From Schlegelella aquatica (GTDB taxonomy: Bacteria > Pseudomonadota > Gammaproteobacteria > Burkholderiales > Burkholderiaceae_C), in NCBI RefSeq assembly GCF_026013905.1, contig NZ_CP110257.1:1240001-1304000 (forward strand): DNA of 64,000 nucleotides, in the 5' to 3' direction. Below are positions 54,951-61,672 of this stretch, in pieces (positions within the stretch are counted from its first letter, which is position 1; every line of letters starts with the position of its first letter). The translations under genes and the position numbers were made by a program. Below the pieces are notes generated by a model. The model was given only the letters and a program-made list of their open reading frames with translations. It searched no databases and was not told the origin of the DNA.

Positions 54951-55153
54951 GGGGACGGATTGTCCGCCTTGGCCTGCTCGAGCTCACGCAACACTTCGGC
55001 ACGCGTTTTGGTGCTTTTCACATGATCGGGAAAAGAGGTGTAACCCACCTCGCCGCCGGTGAAATGCCATTCGGAGTTCGCTTGAGCGACGCTCGGCACG
55101 ATCAGGACGACAGCGAGGATAGGGAGGACGGTGGCGGTTCGGATTTTTGACAT
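54884..55153 (-). CDS. DUF4148-like periplasmic protein (copy 2), C-terminus altered
   Basis: An 89-residue reading frame. A signal peptide ([18 protein letters not shown]) and the DUF4148 pattern [21 protein letters not shown] (split here as [11 protein letters not shown] then [10 protein letters not shown]) are followed by about 25 residues that are Cys/Ser-rich and unlike the family. That tail is read from the czcI gene in another frame. The first copy (42319-42666) continues with a second repeat instead. A deletion joining the DUF4148 gene to czcI could explain this. It is the first minus-strand gene of the cluster, divergent from czcR, with the inverted-repeat box at 55288-55303 between them. 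Confidence 0.65.
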   Translation of the reverse strand: MSKIRTATVLPILAVVLIVPSVAQANSEWHFTGGEVGYTSFPDHVKSTKTRAEVLRELEQAKADNPSPCAAGSRFSSCCFCQSNSVGRQ

Positions 55154-55206
55154 GATGCGGCTCCTATCGTTGACACGGGACATGCGTCCCGGCGGTGGCC
55201 GCTGCA

Positions 55207-55238
55207 TACGCCATCGGCCGGGTACGCCATCGGCCGGG
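55207..55238. repeat. 16-bp tandem direct repeat in the czcR control region
   Basis: TACGCCATCGGCCGGG occurs twice in a row, exactly, followed by TACGGGG. It lies between the DUF4148 and czcR start codons. It may only be a replication slippage, though direct repeats can also be regulator sites. Confidence 0.8.
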
Positions 55239-55287
55239 TACGGGGCGTACTGTAGAAAACCGTCCACGTCGAATCGCGAACAGCCCG

Positions 55288-55303
55288 ATTACGAATTCGT
55301 AAT
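55288..55303. promoter_or_regulatory. 16-bp perfect palindrome, likely CzcR box
   Basis: ATTACGAATTCGTAAT is perfectly symmetrical and has the same 5-4-5 core (TTACG-AATT-CGTAA) as the boxes at 42190 and 42783. It lies 35 bp upstream of the czcR start codon and about 135 bp upstream of the DUF4148 start. It could serve both divergent promoters: GATAAT at 55326-55331 is a -10 candidate for czcR, and the complement of ACTGTA at 55249-55254 for the minus strand. Binding by CzcR is inferred. Confidence 0.65.
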
Positions 55304-55337
55304 GCCGACGCGCCGCCGCCTCCGCGATAATTCGCGC

Positions 55338-56024
55338 ATGAAGATCCTGGTCGTCGAAGACGAGCCGAAGCTCGCCGAATACCTGCGCAAGGCGCTGACC
55401 GAAAGCAGCTACGTCGTCGATGTCGCGCGCAGCGGCACCGAGGGCCGCTACCTCGCGATCGAAGGGCATTACGATCTCGTCCTGCTCGATGTCATGTTGC
55501 CGGGCCTGGATGGTTTCGCCGTCCTGCGCGAACTGCGACGCGACAAGCACGTACCGGTGCTGATGCTCACCGCGCGGGACAAGGTGGAGGATCGCGTGAA
55601 GGGGCTGCAGGCGGGCGCGGACGACTATCTCGTAAAGCCCTTCGCCCTGTCCGAACTGCTCGCACGCGTGCAGGCGCTGTTGCGGCGTGGCGCCATTCCG
55701 ACGCCGGGTCAGGATTCCACCGTTCTCAAACTGGCCGACCTCGAGCTCGATCTGGTGCGGCGCAAGGCGTCGCGCGCCGGTCAGCGCCTCGATCTGACGG
55801 CCAAGGAATTCACGCTGCTGACCTTGCTGTTGCGCCGGCCCGGGCAGGTGCTGTCGCGCACCGCGCTGGCCGAGCAGGTGTGGGACATGAACTTCGACAG
55901 CAACACGAACGTCGTCGAAGTGGCGGTGCGCCGCTTGCGCAGCAAGATCGATGATCCCTTCGAGAAGAGACTGCTGCATACCGTGCGCGGCATGGGCTAC
56001 GTCCTCGAAGACCGGGAACCCTGA
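55338..56024 (+). CDS. czcR: Heavy-metal response regulator, OmpR family
   Basis: A 228-residue regulator. The receiver starts [20 protein letters not shown] and has the phospho-acceptor Asp in [13 protein letters not shown] (about residue 51) and the conserved Lys in [16 protein letters not shown]. The C-terminal winged helix has [20 protein letters not shown] and [17 protein letters not shown]. It matches the CzcR/CopR/CusR group. The sensor kinase gene follows after 2 bp. It is divergent from the efflux operon and should activate it. Confidence 0.93.
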   Translation: MKILVVEDEPKLAEYLRKALTESSYVVDVARSGTEGRYLAIEGHYDLVLLDVMLPGLDGFAVLRELRRDKHVPVLMLTARDKVEDRVKGLQAGADDYLVKPFALSELLARVQALLRRGAIPTPGQDSTVLKLADLELDLVRRKASRAGQRLDLTAKEFTLLTLLLRRPGQVLSRTALAEQVWDMNFDSNTNVVEVAVRRLRSKIDDPFEKRLLHTVRGMGYVLEDREP

Positions 56025-56026
56025 GG

Positions 56027-57364
56027 ATGCGCAATCCGCGTTCGCTCGGTCGCTGGCTGTCGTGGTGGCTCGCAGTGCAGACCTTCATCGGGCTCGGACT
56101 GGTCTGCATCATAGTATATGGAGCGACCAGCCTCAACTTTTCCGCCAAGCAAACCGAGGAGCTGCGGCACAAGCAGGAGGTGATCCGCCATCTCGTCCGG
56201 GAAATCGCCACGCAGGAGGATGTGCCGAGCCTGCGCCACAAACTCGATGACTTCTTTGTCGGGCACACCGATCTGAGGCTGCGGCTGACGGGGTCCGCCG
56301 ACACGCTCATTTATACGACCACAACCGCACCGGAGACGCGGGCCGATCTGCGGCGAGTCGAGTTCGAAATTCCTTCGCCGTGGCGACCCGAAACCGTGCT
56401 GCATGCGGAGCTGACCCTCGACGGCAGTTCCGATGCCCGGCTGCTGAAGCAGTTGGCATGGACGCTGTTCGCAAGTGCGCTGGCCGGTGCGGTGGTGGTC
56501 TCCGCCGGCGGCGCATGGCTCGTGCGACGTGCGTTGTTGCCCGTTCGCGACCTCGCTCGACAAGCGGCCGCGCTCAGTCCGGAAAACGTCGGACAGCCGC
56601 TGGACGGTTCCGCGCAGGCGCAGGAACTGCAGCCGCTGGTCGTGCAGTTCAACGCGCTGCTTGTACGGCTGGACAACGCATACCGGCAACTGGAGGGCTT
56701 CAATGCGGACGTCGCCCACGAACTGCGCACGCCGCTGGCGACACTGATCGGCGAGACCGAACTCGCCCTGAGCCGCGAACGCGGCATTCCCGAGTTGCGG
56801 GACGTGCTGGGATCGAACCTGGAGGATCTGCACCGCTTGGCGGGCCTCATCAACGACATGCTGTTCCTGTCGAAGGCCGATCGTGGCGAGCGTGCCCGTC
56901 GGAGCCCTGTCGACAGTCTCGCCGGACTTGCTGCCGAGGTGGTCGAATTCCACGAGGCCGCGTTGCAGGAGGCGGACGTGAGTGTGCGCGTGCGCGGCGA
57001 CGGCGGGGGCGCCTTCGACGCGGCGTTGTTGCGGCGGGCCCTGTCAAACCTTCTCGCCAATGCGACGCGCTTCGCGGAGCGCGGGTCGGTGATTGACATC
57101 GACATCGAGCCGGACGCTTTCGGTGGCATCCGCTTGTCCGTCAGCAATGACGGGCCGGTGATCCCTGCGGAACATTTGCCCCGGCTCTTCGACCGCTTCT
57201 ATCGGGTGGACCGGGCACGCGAACATGGGGACACCCATCACGGACTCGGGCTGGCGATCGTGGCAGCGATCGCGCGCATGCATGGAGGCACCCCGTTTGT
57301 CCGCTCCACCGGCGGCACGACAACCGTCGGTTTCAGTATTTCCGTTGCGTGCGCAAGGCCTTGA
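56027..57364 (+). CDS. czcS: Heavy-metal sensor histidine kinase
   Basis: A 445-residue membrane kinase. Helix 1 (WLAVQTFIGLGLVCIIVYGA) is followed by a periplasmic sensor of about 120 residues and helix 2 (LAWTLFASALAGAVVVSAGG). A HAMP domain, the H-box FNADVAHELRTPLATLIGE and the ATPase domain (NLLANATRFAERG, HHGLGLAIVAAIARMHGG) complete it. The periplasmic part carries several His/Asp residues (KLDDFFVGHTDL) but no obvious His cluster. It is the full-length counterpart of the kinase fragment at 42794-43570, with which it shares the same family layout. Confidence 0.92.
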   Translation: MRNPRSLGRWLSWWLAVQTFIGLGLVCIIVYGATSLNFSAKQTEELRHKQEVIRHLVREIATQEDVPSLRHKLDDFFVGHTDLRLRLTGSADTLIYTTTTAPETRADLRRVEFEIPSPWRPETVLHAELTLDGSSDARLLKQLAWTLFASALAGAVVVSAGGAWLVRRALLPVRDLARQAAALSPENVGQPLDGSAQAQELQPLVVQFNALLVRLDNAYRQLEGFNADVAHELRTPLATLIGETELALSRERGIPELRDVLGSNLEDLHRLAGLINDMLFLSKADRGERARRSPVDSLAGLAAEVVEFHEAALQEADVSVRVRGDGGGAFDAALLRRALSNLLANATRFAERGSVIDIDIEPDAFGGIRLSVSNDGPVIPAEHLPRLFDRFYRVDRAREHGDTHHGLGLAIVAAIARMHGGTPFVRSTGGTTTVGFSISVACARP

Positions 57365-57525
57365 CCCGTCCCCACGTGGCGGGTAGCGTGGGCGAGTTGG
57401 ATCGTGGCTACGGTGATGGTGTGCGCGGCGCCCGCGGGGGGACGAGTCCATCCGCGCGAGCGGCATCGCCGATACCTCGCGAGTCAGCCCCTGATACCTG
57501 CCCTACTCTTGCGAGATCCAAGTCG

Positions 57526-57996
57526 ATGAACATCCACGATCGCCCATCGGCGGGAGGCCTTTTCGGCATCAGCTGGATGCTGGTTTTGGTGGGTTGGTCG
57601 ATCGCCGCCCTGTCGATGATCGGCGCGCTTTACCTGAGTGAATACCTGCGAATTGAGCCCTGCGTCATTTGCTGGTATCTGCGCCTCTTCATGTTTCCGC
57701 TCACTCCGGTCCTCATGGTGGGGCTGTTCCTCTTCGACCGGCACGTCGTGTTCTATGCACTGCCTCTGGCGAGCGCTGGATGGCTCGTCTCCGTTGTCCA
57801 TCTGCTGCGGACCTCAGTGACGATGCCGGTCGACGTAGCTTCTTGCTCGCCGATCACGCCGTGTAGCGAGACCCAGATTATGTGGATGGGTTTCGTGGCC
57901 ATTCCGCTGTTATGGACGGCCGTCTTTTCGGTCATCAATGTGCTCCTGATCGTTTCAGGCTTCAGCCGTACAACCTCCAGGGAGTATGCCGCCTAG
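57526..57996 (+). CDS. DsbB/BdbC-like disulfide-bond oxidoreductase
   Basis: A 156-residue membrane protein with four predicted helices. Both cysteine pairs of DsbB-like quinone-coupled oxidases are present: EPCVICWYLRLFMFPL (CxxC after helix 1-2) and CSPITPCSE (second pair in the periplasmic loop). It would re-oxidize a periplasmic DsbA-like protein. The ATG at 57526 gives MNIHDRPS. Its TAG stop (57994-57996) is made at the junction with the right-hand IS (TA plus the first G of the element), so the original end may have been slightly different. Other members of a thiol-disulfide pair are not seen in the cluster. Confidence 0.82.
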   Translation: MNIHDRPSAGGLFGISWMLVLVGWSIAALSMIGALYLSEYLRIEPCVICWYLRLFMFPLTPVLMVGLFLFDRHVVFYALPLASAGWLVSVVHLLRTSVTMPVDVASCSPITPCSETQIMWMGFVAIPLLWTAVFSVINVLLIVSGFSRTTSREYAA

Positions 57997-58794
57997 GGCC
58001 TGTTAACACTACGTGCTAACATACTGCGCATGGAACTTACGCCTGCGCAATTCGCGCGTATCGAGGATTGCCTGCCGCGGCAGCGGGGCAATGTGTCGCT
58101 GGACAACCTTCAAGTGCTCAACGCGATCCTGTTCGTGGCCGAAAATGGCTGCAAGTGGCGGGCCCTGCCCAAGCGGTTCGGCAACTGGCACACGATCTAC
58201 ACGCGGATGAACCGGTGGGCCAAGGCCGGGGTCCTGGATCGGGTCTTCGAGCGCATGCAGGCCGAACAGCTGGTCCGGGTGCGGCTGGAGGCGGTCAGCC
58301 TGGACAGTACGATCGTCAAGGTCCACCCGGACGGCACCGGCGCACGAACGGCCCGCAGGCCATCGGCCGCTCCCGCGCAGGCTGGACCACCAAAATTCAT
58401 ATGGCTGCCGCGGATTCCCGCTGCGCGTTAGCCTTCTCGCTTTCGCCGGGCCAGGCGGGCGATGCCCCAGCCGGTCGCGCCCTGCTGCATGCCCTGCCAC
58501 CCCTGCCCGCGCGCTGTCATCTGGTCATGGATCGCGCCTACGAGGGCAATGAAACCCGGCAGCTCGCGCTGGATCTGGGCCTGGATCCGGTCGTGCCCCC
58601 GCATCCGCTGCGGGCCCAGCCATGGGCGTACAACACCGAGATCTACAAGCGCCGCAACGAAATCGAGCGCCTGTTCCGCCGTCTGAAAGGATTCCGCCGC
58701 ATCTTCAGCCGCTTCGACAAGCTCGACGTCATGTTCGCGGCCTTCATCCACTTCGCACTGATCGTCGAATCGTTGCGATAGTGTTAACAGGCCC
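57996..58794 (+). mobile_element. IS5-family (IS427-like) insertion sequence, right copy
   Basis: A 799-bp element with the same 16-bp terminal repeats as the left copy and TA on both sides (57994-57995 and 58795-58796). It is 5 bp shorter because the A-run in the transposase gene has two As instead of seven. Other differences are single substitutions. Same orientation as the left copy. Confidence 0.92.
58030..58781 (+). pseudogene. IS427-like transposase, frame-shifted copy
   Basis: The same two-frame transposase as the left copy (MELTPAQFARIEDCLP start; SLDST, MDRAYEGNE and RRNEIERLFRRLKGF catalytic regions), ending at 58781. The junction at 58347-58348 has only two As. The frames are out of step by one base and the slippery run is gone. 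Joining them would need a -1 shift on CGAACG, which is not a good shift site. This copy is therefore probably unable to make transposase and would depend on the left copy. Confidence 0.82.
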
Positions 58795-60578
58795 TAGTCC
58801 ATCTGAAACTGGAGGGCGGCGAGGCGGGCGTACAGGCCGCCGCGGGCGAGCAGTTCGGTGTGCGTGCCGGTTTCCACGACCCGGCCGTGCTCGAGCACGA
58901 CGATGCGGTCGGCGCGCTGCACCGTCGCGAGCCGGTGCGCGATGACGAGCGTGGTGCGCCCGCGCATTGCTTCCTCGAGCGCCTCCTGCACCAGCCGCTC
59001 GCTGTGCGCATCGAGGGCGCTCGTGGCCTCGTCGAGCAACAGCAGGGGTGCGTTCTTGAGGATCGCGCGGGCGATCGCGATGCACTGGCGCTGCCCCCCG
59101 GAGAGCCGCACCCCGCGCTCGCCGAGGAACGTGCGATAGCCCTGCGGCAAGCTGCGCAGGAACTCGTCCGCGTGAGCGGCGCGTGCAGCGGCGATCACTT
59201 CCTCGTCGCTCGCCTGCGGACGGGCGTAGCGGATGTTCGCCATCGCGTCGGCGGAGAAGATGACGGTGTCCTGCGGGACGAGGCCGATGCGCGCCCGCAG
59301 CTCGCGCAGTGCGACCTCGGCGACGGGCACGCCGTCGATCTCGATGCGGCCGGCCTGGGCATCGTAGAAGCGCAGCAGGAGCTGGAACAGCGTGCTCTTG
59401 CCCGCACCGCTCGGGCCCACGAGAGCCACGGTTTCGCCCGGACGCACGTCCAGGCTCAGGTCCTGCAGGGCGGGCCGCTGCGGCCGCGAGGGGTAGGCGA
59501 AGGTCACGCGGTCGAGCCGGAGGGAGGAGCCGCCACGGGCGGGCGGCAGGGCCCGGGGCATGGGGGGGTCCTGGATCGGCGAGCGCGTGGCCAGCAGTTC
59601 CATCAGGCGCTCGGTGGCGCCGGCGGCGCGCAGCAAGTCCCCCCAGACCTCGGCGAGCACGGCGACCGAGCTGACCAGCAGCACCACGTAGACGATGGTC
59701 TGGCCGAGATGCCCGGGGGTGATGTCGCCCCGCAGCACGGCCTGTGTGCCCTGATAGAGGCCCCACAGCAACGCGCCGAAGGTGGCCGTGATGACGAAGG
59801 CCACCATTGCGGCGCGGGCGCGTGTGCGACGGATGGCGGTGGCGAAGGCCTGCTCGGTGGCCGCCGCGAAGCGCCGGGCCTCGTGGGGCTCCTGCGCGAA
59901 GCTCTGCACCACGGGAATCGCGTTCAGCACCTCGGCGGCGATGGCGCTGGAGTCGGCCACGCGGTCCTGGCTGGCGCGCGAGAGCTTGCGCACGCGCCGG
60001 CCGATGACCAGGGCCGGCAGCACCACCAGCAGGAGAATGCCCATGACCTGCGTCATGACGTAGGGATTGGTGACCACGAGCATCACGAGCGCGCCCACGC
60101 CCATCACCAGGTTGCGCAGGCCCATCGAGAGGCTGGAGCCCACCACGGTCTGCACCAAGGTGGTGTCGGTGGTGAGCCGCGACAGCACCTCGCCCGTGCG
60201 GGTGGTCTCGAAGAACTCGGGGCTTTGCCCCACGACGTGGCCATACACCGCGGCGCGCAAGTCGGCGGTGATGCGCTCGCCGAGCCAGCTCACCACGTAG
60301 AACCGGGCCGCGGAAAAGACGCCGAGCGCCGCGCCGACGGCGAACAGCTCGGCGAAATGCCCGCGCAGCGCGAGCAGGCGCTCGGGGGCGGGCGTGGCGA
60401 CCAGGCCCTGGTCGATGAGCCCGCGCAACGCGAGGGGAAAGACGAGCGTGGTGAGCGCAGCGAGCAGCAGGAACACCGCGGCGGCCACGACGCGGCCTCG
60501 GTATGGCCGCACGAAAGGGGCGAGTTGCCGCAGCGACGAGATGCGTTTCGCAGGAGGTGGAAGGGTGGTGTCGTTCAT
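58794..60578 (-). CDS. ABC exporter with fused membrane and ATPase domains (MsbA/BmrA-like)
   Basis: A 594-residue half-transporter working as a dimer. The membrane domain (about residues 20-310) has six helices (for example VVAAAVFLLLAALTTLVFPL, TQVMGILLLVVLPALVIG). The ATPase domain has Walker A GPSGAGKST, the signature LSGGQRQCIAIARAI, Walker B LLLLDEATSALD and the H-loop VIAHRL. The signature has a Cys after GQRQ where Arg is usual. It fits lipid or drug exporters. The ATG at 60576-60578 lies 11 bp after the lipocalin gene stop. Its stop codon TAG (58794-58796) includes the IS junction; the C-terminus looks complete. Confidence 0.92.
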   Translation of the reverse strand: MNDTTLPPPAKRISSLRQLAPFVRPYRGRVVAAAVFLLLAALTTLVFPLALRGLIDQGLVATPAPERLLALRGHFAELFAVGAALGVFSAARFYVVSWLGERITADLRAAVYGHVVGQSPEFFETTRTGEVLSRLTTDTTLVQTVVGSSLSMGLRNLVMGVGALVMLVVTNPYVMTQVMGILLLVVLPALVIGRRVRKLSRASQDRVADSSAIAAEVLNAIPVVQSFAQEPHEARRFAAATEQAFATAIRRTRARAAMVAFVITATFGALLWGLYQGTQAVLRGDITPGHLGQTIVYVVLLVSSVAVLAEVWGDLLRAAGATERLMELLATRSPIQDPPMPRALPPARGGSSLRLDRVTFAYPSRPQRPALQDLSLDVRPGETVALVGPSGAGKSTLFQLLLRFYDAQAGRIEIDGVPVAEVALRELRARIGLVPQDTVIFSADAMANIRYARPQASDEEVIAAARAAHADEFLRSLPQGYRTFLGERGVRLSGGQRQCIAIARAILKNAPLLLLDEATSALDAHSERLVQEALEEAMRGRTTLVIAHRLATVQRADRIVVLEHGRVVETGTHTELLARGGLYARLAALQFQMD

Positions 60579-60589
60579 GAGGGACGGCC

Positions 60590-61672
60590 TCACAGCCGCA
60601 GCCGGTCCACGTAGCCGGTCATCTCCAGGTAACCGTGGCCGAGCCGCCGGCCGTCGGCGCCGAGGAGCTCACTGAGCCCCTCCCAGTACACGGCGCCGGT
60701 CGAGGCCCGGCTGTCCAGCTCCTGGGCGTCGACCCGAGCACGCACGCGGTGGCGCCCCAGCGGCGTCTCGACCCACCACTCGACCGGATAGTGCGCCCCG
60801 GTCAGAGGGCTGCGCCACCACCGCTGCGGCACGAAGCGCACTTCGTGGACGGCGAAGGCGCGGGCCTCTCGGGATGCCGCACGATAGCTGCCGCCTGCCC
60901 ACAAAGCCGTGCCGTCGCGCCGGCGCAGTTGAAAGGCGGTCAGCGCCGCACCGTCGTCCAGATTCATGCCGATCCAGTCCCAGCCGACCGCCTCCGGATG
61001 CATGAGCGCCTCGCTCCATTCGTGGTCCAGCCAGGCGCGCCCCTGCACGGCCTGGCGGTGCCCGCCGAGCGAAAGCTCCCCGTGCACGGCGAGCTGGGGT
61101 TTGGAGTAGTAGTAGCTCGCCTGTTCCGGCTCGGGGCCCTTGCGCGAGTAGCCGGCGTCGCCCTGAAGCAGCACGGGCTGGGTCTCGTCGGCCCGCAGGT
61201 CGAGCGTGAACTCGTGGGCCGCGAGGTGAGCGCGGTAGTGCGGGCCCACCGCCTCGCGGCGCAGCTGCCAGTCGCGCAAGTGCACGTCGGTGTCTTCCAG
61301 CGCGGCGGCCGCCACGCCGAAGCCGGCGCGCGCCAGGCGCTGATCGTGCATCAAGCGGCCGGCCGCGACATCCGTGACCGCCGCATGGGCGAACAGCAGC
61401 TGCGAGGCGGCGAAGCGGCTGGGGTGCTGGGGGTCGACCTGCGTGCGGGAGCGGAAGAACGTGACCTGGAACCCATAGAGGCGGCGCTCGGCCGACCGCA
61501 GCACACCCGTCATGTACCACCACTCGATGCGGTACTCCGGGTGGGCGCCGTGATCGCGCGGGAACCGCAATGCCACGCCGGCCCGCACCCGGGGGGCGGG
61601 CGCGGCGGCTCGGCTGCAGGGGGGCACGAGGGCCGCGCTCAGGGTGGCCACGAGCCACGTGCGGCGATCCAT
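60590..61672 (-). CDS. AttH/CrtC-like lipocalin-family protein
   Basis: A 360-residue secreted or lipid-anchored protein (signal region MDRRTWLVATLSAALVPPCS, with PCSRA as a possible but imperfect cleavage or lipobox site). The family pattern of AttH/hydroxyneurosporene-type lipocalin pairs is clear: DHGAHPEYRIEWWYMTGVL at the start, FQVTFFRSRT, the central WLDHEWSEALMHPEAVGWDW and the C-terminal YWEGLSELLGADGRRLGHGY. Family members sit next to FtsX-type ABC permeases (AttFGH) and are thought to bind hydrophobic cargo. Its start overlaps the stop of the upstream permease gene by one base. Confidence 0.85.
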   Translation of the reverse strand: MDRRTWLVATLSAALVPPCSRAAAPAPRVRAGVALRFPRDHGAHPEYRIEWWYMTGVLRSAERRLYGFQVTFFRSRTQVDPQHPSRFAASQLLFAHAAVTDVAAGRLMHDQRLARAGFGVAAAALEDTDVHLRDWQLRREAVGPHYRAHLAAHEFTLDLRADETQPVLLQGDAGYSRKGPEPEQASYYYSKPQLAVHGELSLGGHRQAVQGRAWLDHEWSEALMHPEAVGWDWIGMNLDDGAALTAFQLRRRDGTALWAGGSYRAASREARAFAVHEVRFVPQRWWRSPLTGAHYPVEWWVETPLGRHRVRARVDAQELDSRASTGAVYWEGLSELLGADGRRLGHGYLEMTGYVDRLRL

